NCBI GenBank assembly: GCA_964636675.1 | Contig: CAZWUO010000073.1 | Span: 1 to 15,490, forward strand | Source: JALUUH01 sp964636675 | Lineage (GTDB): Bacteria > Pseudomonadota > Gammaproteobacteria > S012-40 | Direction: 5' to 3' | Length of the DNA: 15,490 nucleotides | Part shown: in pieces, positions 6,865 through 14,670 of the stretch | How positions within the stretch are numbered: the stretch's first letter is position 1 | Layout: every line of letters begins with the position of its first letter | Translations under genes and position numbers: made by a program | Notes under the pieces: model-generated | The model's input: the letters and a program-made list of their open reading frames with translations, nothing else | What the model was told of the DNA's origin: nothing | Database searches by the model: none

Positions 6865-7772
6865 ACGTTATTACTCTCTCTGTTTTCCAGTTCTGTTTGA
6901 AAGACCTGATATAAGTTTTTAATGGATTTTCTACGGAAATAATAGAGCTTTTGTAGGTCGGCTATTTTTTCTGTTGTTTTACTATTTTCCTGAAAATCGA
7001 TGGATTGCAATGTTTGTAAAACTTTTTTCGCGGGCATATCTTCTATAAAAAATGCAGAAATGACATGTTTCTCTAATACAGAGAGTTTTGAAAACGCAAT
7101 TTTTATCGCGTCAGACTGTCGAAAGTCTGAGTTAAATAAATGCTCAGTTGAAAATAAACCACTTTCGGTATCTGCGTCTGCGGTTTCTTCATATAGAATT
7201 TCTTTTTCTGGGGTTAATAAATGCATTCGACCATGTTTTATTAACTCTTTTATAATTTCTCTTGAAATAGTTTTAACTTTGTTTGTTTCCAGCATCGTTT
7301 CGCTGGCTATTTCATTACTGGATAATTGTCTTTTAATACAACGAAATATTTGTTTTGCGTTGACATGCAATTCGCAAATGTAGCGGGGTACGTAGACTCG
7401 ATTGTTGAATCTCCAATCTTTCCAGCGTTCATAAAACGGGATAGAATGGGCGATCACAAAAAAGTAGTCGACTAATCGAGCGCCTTCTTTTCCGTGAAAT
7501 TTACTTAAGCGTTTATCACTGGTCAGTTCATTTAACATCCATTCATAGCTGCCGTTTCCCCATTCACATAAAGTTGCCGAAGATGGCGCACCTTTTAATG
7601 GCGGGCGAAGTGTGCATTGATGTCGAAAGTTTTGTTCATAGCAATACTTGCGACAAAAACGATTTGTTTGTCGAATAATTATCGGGTCTACAACGTTAAC
7701 AATTTCGTTTCTCGCATTGTTATTTTTCTGTATCGCTTCATTAACTATTTTAAGATCACTATTTACTGACAT
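6861..7772 (-). CDS. Divergent sigma-70 family (ECF-like) RNA polymerase sigma factor
   Basis: A 303-residue cytoplasmic protein. Residues about 75-150 show a divergent sigma region 2: YEWMLNEL, then KFHGKEGARLVDYFFVIAHS and ERWKDWRFNNRVYVPRYI. Residues about 220-295 look like region 4 (AIKIAFSKLSVLEKHVISAFFIEDMPAKKVLQ, then a basic helix). The protein is longer than a typical ECF factor (about 180-200 residues). The N-terminal extension has C40-x3-C44-x6-H51-x-C53, plus C69, which could bind a metal or sense redox. The 4-bp overlap with the anti-sigma-like gene supports the assignment. The start has only a distant AAGGA about 14 nt upstream, so it may be poorly translated or shifted. The M48 gene lies 68 nt upstream. 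Confidence 0.7.
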   Translation of the reverse strand: MSVNSDLKIVNEAIQKNNNARNEIVNVVDPIIIRQTNRFCRKYCYEQNFRHQCTLRPPLKGAPSSATLCEWGNGSYEWMLNELTSDKRLSKFHGKEGARLVDYFFVIAHSIPFYERWKDWRFNNRVYVPRYICELHVNAKQIFRCIKRQLSSNEIASETMLETNKVKTISREIIKELIKHGRMHLLTPEKEILYEETADADTESGLFSTEHLFNSDFRQSDAIKIAFSKLSVLEKHVISAFFIEDMPAKKVLQTLQSIDFQENSKTTEKIADLQKLYYFRRKSIKNLYQVFQTELENRESNNV

Positions 7773-7840
7773 TATTTTTGTTTTAATCCTTAATATTTGT
7801 AAAACTTACCTGAATATTTTTTAATTCTTATACAATAAAA

Positions 7841-9535
7841 TTACTCGTTACTAATTTGAAATATTTTTTCAATTTGTTGATCATTAAGCATTGCGATAAA
7901 CCCAGCTTCTCGGTAAATCATGTAGTCAAACCCTGCTAAGTGCTGAATGCGTTGTGGATACCCATAAGTTGTCAGCAATCGTTCTTTTGAATCAAGGGTT
8001 TTATCCATAAAACAACCAGGTTGAATGCACCAACGATAAATAGGATTACGTTGATAGGCAAGGTAATGAAAATTTGCGTTATTGATATGTTTATAGGGTT
8101 CACCTTGTAGCCAGAGTGTTTTATTCGTAATTGCAGACTCCTTCATGGGTGGCCATTCAAAAAAGAAATCATTATTTATTAACTTTTGTTGAGGTTTTAT
8201 TCCATTTAACCCCCATCGAAAGCCAATGCTGTCACCGTTTTTAATCTGATCTTCAACAAAGGTGTTTAATTTTTGCTGGCCTTTCGCGTTTTGACGGTTG
8301 ATTAATAGTTGCTGCTCAAGTATGGCAAAGTTTAGGTAACGGTTATTACCAGACAAGCTTTTAGCTGAAATTAGATTCTGTTCTGCAAGTGAAAAATTCT
8401 GCTGCTTCTCGTCAATTATTGCACGTAAATAAAACATTTCGCTGGTCATGTTCTTTTTATTAATCAGTTTTCCTTCCAAAATTCCTTTTGCCATTGGAAT
8501 ATTGCTATCAATCACGTAACTCAAAGAAAGCAAATAATAGGTTTGAGGGTTTTCAGGTTGAAGGTGATCGGATTTGTTTAAATAGTGTATCGCTCGTTTA
8601 AGTAAATTTTTAACTTCTTTCTTTGTCGAAGCCGATCTTTTTGCCACCGTCTGGCTTAGCTTATCCAATTGGAGTTGCTGTAATGAGAGATAATAATTTT
8701 TATTTTTTATATTTGGCATCACTTCCAATAAATAGCTCACTGCGATGGTGTTATATATCATCCAATGTGGAAAATCTTTGGCAAAGGTTAAAAAGTATTG
8801 ACGGGATTTCTCGAATTTATTATTTGCTAACAAAAACAACCCAAGGTCATACCAGGTTTTTTGTTGAATGATTTGCATAATCTGACGTTTTGCATTGTTT
8901 GCTCTTTGTTTTGCAAACGCACAAAGCGATTGCGGTCTGTCTTCAGCGCAATCGTATTGACGGTTGATTTCCAGCCAAGCAGTAAAAAATCCCTTCCCAC
9001 GGGTGATTGATCCGGGGTTAAACCCAACAACAGTCATCATTGTTAATCCATCCTGATCTGCTTGTATTTCTTTTAAACGTCGATCTTTAATTCCGTCTGA
9101 TAAAAAGGTTTGTTTTTTTTGTTTGTTGAATCTAAAAAAACGCTGATGCCATAAATCATCATTTTTTTGATGTGACAATTCGTGGGCAAGGATAAAAGCC
9201 AATGCATCCTGATGATATTTTGGTTGAATACTTTTAACTGCTTTCAATGCGCTGGTGTTTATTAATATATGCCCATCAGCAAGTGATGCTGCCCAAGGGC
9301 CGTCATTAGTTTTAACAATTACCAGTTCTGGTTCTACACGGGATTGATCCCAGGTTTTAAGCAATCGTGAAAAAACTTGCTGTGCGTTAATGGCATCTGT
9401 ATTTTTCTCCGAAACGATATACGGCAACCAATATTTAATTTGCTGACGATCTGTTTCGGGCATCGTTAAACTCTTTGCTAATAGTGGTGAAGTAAAGACA
9501 CTTAATATAACGAAAAAAATGGGTCTGAAACGCAC
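7841..9535 (-). CDS. Exported M48-family metallopeptidase with TPR-like repeats
   Basis: A 564-residue protein with a signal peptide (residues 1-20, ending PLLAKS). The zinc-binding motif HELSH is at 118-122 and the third ligand is in EIQAD at 156-160, as in M48 peptidases. WAASLADGHILINT just before it is the strand typical of the family. Residues about 205-420 are helical and repeat-rich (TPR-like, as in BepA/YfgC), and the C-terminal 130 residues are unassigned. It probably acts in the periplasm in protein quality control or processing. The start is GTG, with AGGAG seven bases upstream; no better in-frame start is close by. It lies upstream of the sigma/anti-sigma pair on the same strand and has its own promoter (9610-9638). 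Confidence 0.85.
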   Translation of the reverse strand: MRFRPIFFVILSVFTSPLLAKSLTMPETDRQQIKYWLPYIVSEKNTDAINAQQVFSRLLKTWDQSRVEPELVIVKTNDGPWAASLADGHILINTSALKAVKSIQPKYHQDALAFILAHELSHQKNDDLWHQRFFRFNKQKKQTFLSDGIKDRRLKEIQADQDGLTMMTVVGFNPGSITRGKGFFTAWLEINRQYDCAEDRPQSLCAFAKQRANNAKRQIMQIIQQKTWYDLGLFLLANNKFEKSRQYFLTFAKDFPHWMIYNTIAVSYLLEVMPNIKNKNYYLSLQQLQLDKLSQTVAKRSASTKKEVKNLLKRAIHYLNKSDHLQPENPQTYYLLSLSYVIDSNIPMAKGILEGKLINKKNMTSEMFYLRAIIDEKQQNFSLAEQNLISAKSLSGNNRYLNFAILEQQLLINRQNAKGQQKLNTFVEDQIKNGDSIGFRWGLNGIKPQQKLINNDFFFEWPPMKESAITNKTLWLQGEPYKHINNANFHYLAYQRNPIYRWCIQPGCFMDKTLDSKERLLTTYGYPQRIQHLAGFDYMIYREAGFIAMLNDQQIEKIFQISNE

Positions 9536-9609
9536 AAATATACTCCTGTTATTTCTCTCTTTACTATTAAAGACATCAATTCTCTGTTTTTTTGAAATAA
9601 TTTAAAAGC

Positions 9610-9638
9610 ATTATATATCAATAGGTTATGGTTATGAA
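9610..9638 (-). promoter_or_regulatory. Promoter for the M48 peptidase gene
   Basis: On the minus strand a perfect TATAAT (9615-9610) has TTCATA (9638-9633, four of six consensus bases) at a 17-nt spacing. Transcription would start near 9603, giving a leader of about 68 nt before the GTG at 9535. The box is shared with the plus-strand intergenic region, so the M48 gene and the divergent lipoprotein gene probably influence each other. A plus-strand candidate for the latter (TTGAAA at 9592-9597, TATATC at 9614-9619) is weaker. Confidence 0.5.
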
Positions 9639-9717
9639 TTAATGAAATTAATGTTCAAAAAAATCAAAACTCGCTGTCTTTAAAAATATTGAACCCCACA
9701 ACAAGGAGAAAATACTC

Positions 9718-11037
9718 ATGAAAATATTTCAAACCAGTTTTATGTTATTGGCATTAGGTGCAACAGTTGCTTGTGCACCAGTTGTCGATGAAAATTTAGC
9801 GCCACCCACATTAAGTATGAACATTCCCGATAGCTTAACAGGCGGCGGTTCGACAACAAACTTTAAATCAAAGATCAGCGCTAGTACGGTAACAGGTTCT
9901 GTTCAGTTGACAGAACCTTGTACATTTAATGGTAGTGATAAAGAAGACCCGTTTGTTAATGGTTATGAACTCAGTAAGTTTTTGGTTGGTCAAATTTCAA
10001 CATGGACATGTATCAGTGATCTTGTTATTTCTATCGTGGACTTTACCGTAAACGATGGAGAAATTCATGCCACGGATAATATTAAAGATTCAACCAGTTA
10101 CAAATCTGATGATCCAACGCATTATCAAGTTGTTCGAACTGGCAAAGGTCAAACCAAAATGCGATTGTTTTATGGATATGCCATCGATAATCCACCAATT
10201 GTTGACGATAAAGCCGGTTTAGTTCTTTTTTGGAATAAAAATGATGAGGGTGAAATATCAGGGCTACTTTCCTTAGATATGAATTTTTTAGACAGCCCAA
10301 TAAATTTGGAAGATCCTACGGGATTACGATTGGAGTTTAATCAAACCGCCAGCAAATCAAGCAATGACATGTTCCTGATTTTTGACGAAAGCAATGCAGA
10401 AGCTGAAGGAATGCGTGTTATTGTGACTCTAGATAAAACCGCATTGTTCTCTGCACCGGTTTACACGGTTCAAGCATTAATAAAGGCCAAAAAACAATGG
10501 CTCGATGTGGCAAGTGTTTCGGAGGTTCCTTATTATAAACTTTATGCGGTCACCGATAAATTAGGTAACGGTGCATCACGGGCGTTTATTTCAGATATCG
10601 CCATACCATTTGAGATAGCCACTGATAATAATTTGGGTGATTACTTATTTGATAAAACTGACGATTACTATTTTGATGCCGATATCAGCAAAGCAAACTG
10701 GCAGTGGGTTAACAAAACGGTAACGAAGTCAAAATATGTTGCATCACGTACAACTCCTGCAACGGGAGGAAGCTGGATTCCGTTTAGTCCTTCTTTGGAT
10801 ATGTTGATAAATGCGTTTCAACTTGATAGTGATTATTTTACCGCAGGAAAATGTGAATTGCCGGGTGATAGTTGTGATGAATTATTAAACGCGGTGTTTA
10901 TCGACGGGTTCGATGACCAGGAATCGAATCAGGGTTCAGATCCACAAGATTGGCGCAGTCAGGCGATGCAGAATCTGGAGTACCTTGATTCTGTTTATCC
11001 CAATGGTCTTGATTGGACAGGTGCGCTTGAGCATTAG
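9718..11037 (+). CDS. Predicted lipoprotein of unrecognised family
   Basis: A 439-residue protein with a signal peptide ending LGATVAC. Cys19 fits a lipoprotein cleavage site, although position -3 is Thr rather than Leu. The start is well supported by AAGGAG at 9703-9708. The mature protein is acidic, rich in Asp, Ser and Thr, and reads as alternating strands. Paired cysteines (TFNGS-region and WTCIS at about 66 and 97; CELPGDSCDE near 382-388) may form disulfides. I recognise no family. The last 45 residues are strongly acidic (DGFDDQESNQGSDPQDW). It is divergent from the M48-headed cluster and ends before a good terminator, so it is probably monocistronic. A link to the cluster as substrate or partner is only inferred from position. 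Confidence 0.6.
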   Translation: MKIFQTSFMLLALGATVACAPVVDENLAPPTLSMNIPDSLTGGGSTTNFKSKISASTVTGSVQLTEPCTFNGSDKEDPFVNGYELSKFLVGQISTWTCISDLVISIVDFTVNDGEIHATDNIKDSTSYKSDDPTHYQVVRTGKGQTKMRLFYGYAIDNPPIVDDKAGLVLFWNKNDEGEISGLLSLDMNFLDSPINLEDPTGLRLEFNQTASKSSNDMFLIFDESNAEAEGMRVIVTLDKTALFSAPVYTVQALIKAKKQWLDVASVSEVPYYKLYAVTDKLGNGASRAFISDIAIPFEIATDNNLGDYLFDKTDDYYFDADISKANWQWVNKTVTKSKYVASRTTPATGGSWIPFSPSLDMLINAFQLDSDYFTAGKCELPGDSCDELLNAVFIDGFDDQESNQGSDPQDWRSQAMQNLEYLDSVYPNGLDWTGALEH

Positions 11038-11065
11038 TCGAAAATTCAAGTTATAATTTTTCGAA

Positions 11066-11091
11066 GAGGTGATGGCGATGTCCATCACCTC
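11066..11091 (+). terminator. Hairpin terminator after the lipoprotein gene
   Basis: GAGGTGATGG (11066-11075) and CCATCACCTC (11082-11091) pair perfectly over 10 bp around a 6-nt loop, 28 nt after the lipoprotein stop codon. An AT-rich tail with several T runs (ATATTCTATATTTTA) follows, so it is a plausible intrinsic terminator. Confidence 0.75.
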
Positions 11092-11143
11092 ATATTCTAT
11101 ATTTTAGTTAAACCTTAATGTATTTTTTCGGCTCAATTGATAC

Positions 11144-11446
11144 TTGATTAACATCCTGAGTGCCCTCAAAAAAATATTTACGCAAGTACTGTCTGCACAA
11201 GATAAGCGAACCAAATTGTCTCATGCCGAATTTGTCTCTGGTTTTATTTTTTACTTCATCGGGGATACGAAAACTTCTTCTTTGGAAGCCATTAGAAGAT
11301 TCATGATTTGTACGGTTGAAATTCAAATAAGCAAGGGCGCATTCTGGGAACGTTTATCCAGAAATAGACTTAAACCTAGAATCCGCACTTGGATCACGGT
11401 TTCTCGCAGAATAATCGATATATCAATTATTTTATTGTGGAAATGA
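11144..11446 (+). pseudogene. Remnant of an IS4-like transposase N-terminus
   Basis: A frame of 100 codons starts at a TTG and opens INILSALKKIFTQVLS. It carries SSLEAIRRFM and then EIQISKGAFWERLSRNRLK. The N-terminal LKK-hydrophobic stretch followed by SLEAxRR and SKxAFWERL resembles the helical N-terminal part of IS4-family transposases. No DDE catalytic domain follows: after about residue 85 the frame loses any resemblance and ends at 11446. I see no terminal inverted repeats for the element. It lies between the lipoprotein terminator and the oxidase gene and may mark an old insertion that brought in or rearranged the oxidase region. The assignment is from pattern only. Confidence 0.4.
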
Positions 11447-11696
11447 CTGTTTCGACAATAAGCCGCAAGCTGTCTATCGGTAAAGACTCTCTTACGCGCA
11501 CCGCAATATTTTCTATTCTAAACCCCCACTTTATCTTGTTGATAATGTAGGAAATACAAAAAAGTATTTCTAAGCCAGTGAAATGTAAGGTTTTTTAAAT
11601 CAAAGTGTTATGAGAATTATTTATTGTTGAAATTCAGATGAACTGAAAAGTTCAAGCATTTAAAAGCAACAGATAAAGGTTGAAAGGTAATGCCTC
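11447..11696. other. Noncoding stretch before the oxidase genes
   Basis: About 250 bases, AT-rich, with stops in all frames and no recognised gene. TGAACT-GAAA-AGTTCA at 11639-11654 forms a six-bp hairpin with a GAAA loop, about 40 nt before the small ORF; it may be part of the leader. I found no FNR or ArcA-like box of good quality here. With the transposase remnant before it, the whole interval from 11038 to 11696 lacks an intact gene. Confidence 0.4.
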
Positions 11697-11792
11697 ATGA
11701 AGCTCGCAAGCATATATATTCTTTCATTAATTATGTTCTCTATCACGGTAGTCGCTTTGAAGTTAATGATGTTTGTTATCACCAATACTTAA
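11697..11792 (+). CDS. 31-residue hydrophobic small protein upstream of the CydA-like gene
   Basis: ATG at 11697 opens 31 codons to a TAA at 11790-11792. The product begins MKLASIYILSLIMFS and is almost entirely hydrophobic, one predicted membrane helix with no charge after Lys2 except a single Lys in the middle. A GAAAGG stretch 9 nt before the ATG can serve as ribosome site. The oxidase gene begins 42 nt later in the same direction. Cytochrome bd oxidases often need a single-helix peptide (CydX, CydS and similar), so this could be an accessory subunit. No sequence similarity to CydX or DUF2474 is evident to me, and a chance ORF of this size is possible. Confidence 0.4.
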   Translation: MKLASIYILSLIMFSITVVALKLMMFVITNT

Positions 11793-11834
11793 GCGGAACA
11801 CTCCATCTCTCAAGGAACTGGGGAAATATTGTTG

Positions 11835-13172
11835 ATGGAGCTTGAACTCATTAATACATTGTCTCGGATACAGTTTGCTGTGTCTGCGAGTTATCACATC
11901 ATTTTTCCGAGCCTGCTTATTGGTTTATCCACCTTTTTAAGTTTTTTATACTGGAGATGGTTGCACACAAAAAAACAAGTATATCTCGATAATTATGAAC
12001 TATGGCTGAAAATGCTCGTGCTTATCTATTTTTCTGCGGCGATTACGGGTGTTGCACTGTCGGCGCAACTCGACAATATGTTTGGCGGTTTTTATACCCA
12101 AGTTGGGGCGGCGTTAATACCGATAAGACAAATAGAATTAGTATTGGCGATCATCTTGGAAGGTGGGTGTATCGGGGTAATGGTTTTCTACGCCCGTCGC
12201 AAGAGATCATATGGGCGGTTTAGCGCAACGCTATTATTCAATGTGGGTATTTTTTTAACCGCATTCTTGGTGATTAGCAGAAACTCATGGATGAATACGC
12301 CGAGCGGCGTAGAGTGGGTAGATGGTTATGCGATTGCTTTGGATTACGGGGAAATCCTGTTTAACCCGAGTTTCCCGTTGCGCTATGCGCACATGATGGT
12401 TGCAGGTTTAATGGCAAGCAGTTTTGTTGTGATGGGTTTGTCTGCCTTTAGATTACTCAGACTTACAGATGGTCACGAAATGAGTTTTATGAGTTTTAGA
12501 ATTGCATTTAAAGCGGCATTAGTATTGACTCCATGTCAGTTTATCATTGGCGATTTGCACGGTCTGGATATTTACCAACATCAGCCTATGAAAATCGCCA
12601 GCATGGAAGGTCATTGGGATACCGCCAGGGGTGCCGACTTAATAATTTGGGCTAGGCCTAACCAAGAAAAGGAACGCAATGATAATGAAATCGTCATTCC
12701 GTCTGCATTGAGTTTGATTTTGACGCACAGTAGCACTGGCCAAGTATTAGGTATAAAGGAACTTGCAAGAGACGAACGGCCTAATATTAGTCTTGCTTTT
12801 TATGCGTTTCGAATCATGATTGTGATGGCAATCGTTATGTTGATATTTATATTAAGCGGTGTTTATAAGGGAAGAAAATCCCCATTAGATACTCAGAGGA
12901 GATTTTTAAAAGTCTCCATGTTTGTGGCCCCATCGGGTTTAATTGCTATTATTGCAGGATGGATTGTTGCCGAAACTGCAAGACAGCCATGGACCGTTTA
13001 TGGAGTGATAAAAACCCGTGACATACTCAGCGCGCAAACATCTGAGCAAGTCATTAACTCTATTATCATATTATCTATGCTCTATTTTTTACTGTCGATT
13101 TGTATAATATTTTTTCTGAGAAAAACGATGCTAAGATCGGCTGTTGCTAAGGACAACTCAAAGACTCCTTAG
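11835..13172 (+). CDS. Cytochrome bd / cyanide-insensitive oxidase subunit I (CydA/CioA-like), orphan
   Basis: A 445-residue membrane protein with about nine helices, closest in pattern to CioA (short Q-loop). Heme and quinol residues are kept: His21 (heme b595), Glu101 and Glu109, His186 and Met328 (heme b558), Lys253 and Glu258 of the quinol site (MKIASMEGHW), and GWIVAETARQPW near the end. The usual FGTNW after helix 2 is replaced by LDNMF, and GRQPW by ARQPW. I chose ATG 11835 (GGGGA at 11820-11824); TTG codons at 11829 and 11832 are in frame. No subunit II (CydB/CioB) gene follows: the next gene is convergent and only 3 nt away. A quinol oxidase role is likely for the family but unproven here. 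Confidence 0.85.
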   Translation: MELELINTLSRIQFAVSASYHIIFPSLLIGLSTFLSFLYWRWLHTKKQVYLDNYELWLKMLVLIYFSAAITGVALSAQLDNMFGGFYTQVGAALIPIRQIELVLAIILEGGCIGVMVFYARRKRSYGRFSATLLFNVGIFLTAFLVISRNSWMNTPSGVEWVDGYAIALDYGEILFNPSFPLRYAHMMVAGLMASSFVVMGLSAFRLLRLTDGHEMSFMSFRIAFKAALVLTPCQFIIGDLHGLDIYQHQPMKIASMEGHWDTARGADLIIWARPNQEKERNDNEIVIPSALSLILTHSSTGQVLGIKELARDERPNISLAFYAFRIMIVMAIVMLIFILSGVYKGRKSPLDTQRRFLKVSMFVAPSGLIAIIAGWIVAETARQPWTVYGVIKTRDILSAQTSEQVINSIIILSMLYFLLSICIIFFLRKTMLRSAVAKDNSKTP

Positions 13173-13175
13173 AAT

Positions 13176-14156
13176 CTATTTATTGTTTGCACACCACGTT
13201 TTAGCTATTTGAGCAATAATGTCTTTGCAGGGTTTAATCGATTTAATATGCGCAACACTTTTTCCCGCCTGCCAATAAGCATGTTCACTCAGTGCGGCTT
13301 TTTTTAATTGCCAGATGGATCTTAAAGCGTAGAACGCGCGGGTTAAATATTTACTGCGTTTTTTTTTGAGTAGCCAGGCAGCCAATTTATTTGGCTTTAA
13401 ACCTGACTTGCGTACATAATCGGTTTGGATTAACGCAACCGGCACACCGGTGACGCGTTCGCTTAATACGATATCTTCTTCTTGTGCATTGATGATGGCT
13501 TGTTTATAAGCATCACTCGCTACACATTCTGTGGATGCAATAAAGCGTGTTCCCATTTGCACGGCGGCATAACCGATATCTAACATGGCATCAAAACCAG
13601 CAGCGTCAGCGACTCCTCCAGCACATACCAGTGGCATATCGAGATCTTTTAGTTCATCAAAAAGTCTTTGTGCGGATTTTTCTCCGGCATGACCTCCTGC
13701 GCGATTGTTGACGACAATCAAGCCATCAACTCCTGCAGCGATGCCTTTTTCTGCCCATTTTCGTTCGGTGACATCGTGATATACCACACCACCGTAGGCA
13801 TGCACTTTTTCCACCACCGTAGCAGGATTGCCCAGCGAAGTAATAAAAAAAAGAACGCCTTCTTCTAATGCAATATCGATCCATTGCATCATGCGTTGAT
13901 GATATTTTTTGGATGATTTCTCAATCAGTGCATTCATGCCAATCGGTTTATCGGTAAGACTGCGAATATAACGAATACCCGAACGCAAATCATAGTCATA
14001 GACGTAGGTTAGTGAAATAGGTTGAATGATACCGATAGCGCCGGCTGCCGAGGCTGCCGCGACTAATTCCGGGTTGCTGCATGGATACATCGGGCCACAG
14101 ATAATGGGGAGTTTGATACCACTGTCATCGAGCAATTTTTTTGTGCTTGCATGCAT
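13176..14156 (-). CDS. Nitronate monooxygenase / 2-nitropropane dioxygenase-family flavoprotein
   Basis: A 326-residue cytosolic TIM-barrel enzyme that would bind FMN. Landmarks, numbered from this start, are IKLPIICGPMYPCSNPELVAA near 14, GMNALIE at about 61, VVNNRAGGHAG with His144, LVCAGGVADA at about 165, and AVQMGTRF at about 186. These match the nitronate monooxygenase/NPD family. The class often acts on nitronates, but relatives include enoyl-reductase-like enzymes, so the substrate is open. I prefer the ATG at 14156 because family members start just before this point and a GAG lies 9 nt upstream. The ATG at 14192 adds 12 non-conserved residues and overlaps the DUF4442 gene. It is co-oriented with the DUF4442 gene, probably as an operon, and converges with the oxidase gene. 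Confidence 0.85.
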   Translation of the reverse strand: MHASTKKLLDDSGIKLPIICGPMYPCSNPELVAAASAAGAIGIIQPISLTYVYDYDLRSGIRYIRSLTDKPIGMNALIEKSSKKYHQRMMQWIDIALEEGVLFFITSLGNPATVVEKVHAYGGVVYHDVTERKWAEKGIAAGVDGLIVVNNRAGGHAGEKSAQRLFDELKDLDMPLVCAGGVADAAGFDAMLDIGYAAVQMGTRFIASTECVASDAYKQAIINAQEEDIVLSERVTGVPVALIQTDYVRKSGLKPNKLAAWLLKKKRSKYLTRAFYALRSIWQLKKAALSEHAYWQAGKSVAHIKSIKPCKDIIAQIAKTWCANNK

Positions 14157-14167
14157 TGGCTTTTTCT

Positions 14168-14644
14168 CTAGCGATGCGGACTTAGGCGCCATATTACACA
14201 GACAATTGCGACCGTCTGGTCATTTGAATCTTTAATGAGTGTTTTAACTTCATAATCTAAGTCTTCGTCTACTATGGGTATGTTACAGCGACATGTTGCG
14301 TACAAATTACCGCGGGCTTTTATCCGATATTCCGTGGTGATTTTGATCACAATACCACGTACATTTTTGGGTAATCCGGTTAACAAAGCCAAGCCTGTCG
14401 TCAGCTCACCGAAATTGGTTATTGCCACTGCATGTATGCAGCGCAGATGATTGCGAATTTTACGTCTGTCTTTTAACTGAATATGCGAACTTCCTGCGCG
14501 TAGTTCGATAATATTTGCGCCTAAAGTACCCGAATAGGGAACGGTAAAAGACAATAAACGAGAGAATAGAAAAGCACCGCCGGGCCATGGGCTTAGTTTG
14601 CGCCACATCATGAGTATATAGGCGCCGGGAGTATCATTGTTCAT
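14168..14644 (-). CDS. DUF4442 hotdog-fold thioesterase-like protein
   Basis: A 158-residue protein of the DUF4442 (PaaI-like hotdog) family. The hallmark stretch is YSGTLGANIIELRAG at about 37-51, then DRRKIRNHLRCIHAVAITNFGELTTGLALLTGLP at 59-92, close to the family consensus. The family is believed to be thioesterase-like, acting on acyl-CoA or acyl-carrier substrates, but no activity is firmly assigned. No signal peptide is present. GGAAG lies 8-9 nt before the ATG at 14644. It is the first gene of a minus-strand pair with the flavoprotein (gap 11 nt with the preferred start there). It is divergent from the O-methyltransferase gene, with about 100 nt between them. Confidence 0.85.
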   Translation of the reverse strand: MNNDTPGAYILMMWRKLSPWPGGAFLFSRLLSFTVPYSGTLGANIIELRAGSSHIQLKDRRKIRNHLRCIHAVAITNFGELTTGLALLTGLPKNVRGIVIKITTEYRIKARGNLYATCRCNIPIVDEDLDYEVKTLIKDSNDQTVAIVCVIWRLSPHR

Positions 14645-14670
14645 TAGCTTCTTCCTTGCAAAAGAATATA

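Noticed and set aside
7000..7383. 127-codon plus-strand ORF inside the sigma gene
   Set aside because: It lies entirely antisense to the sigma factor, and its cysteine- and serine-rich composition reflects the complementary codons. No ribosome site or domain.
11108..11326. 72-codon minus-strand ORF opposite the transposase remnant
   Set aside because: It is basic with no family resemblance, whereas the plus frame over the same bases shows a transposase-like pattern.
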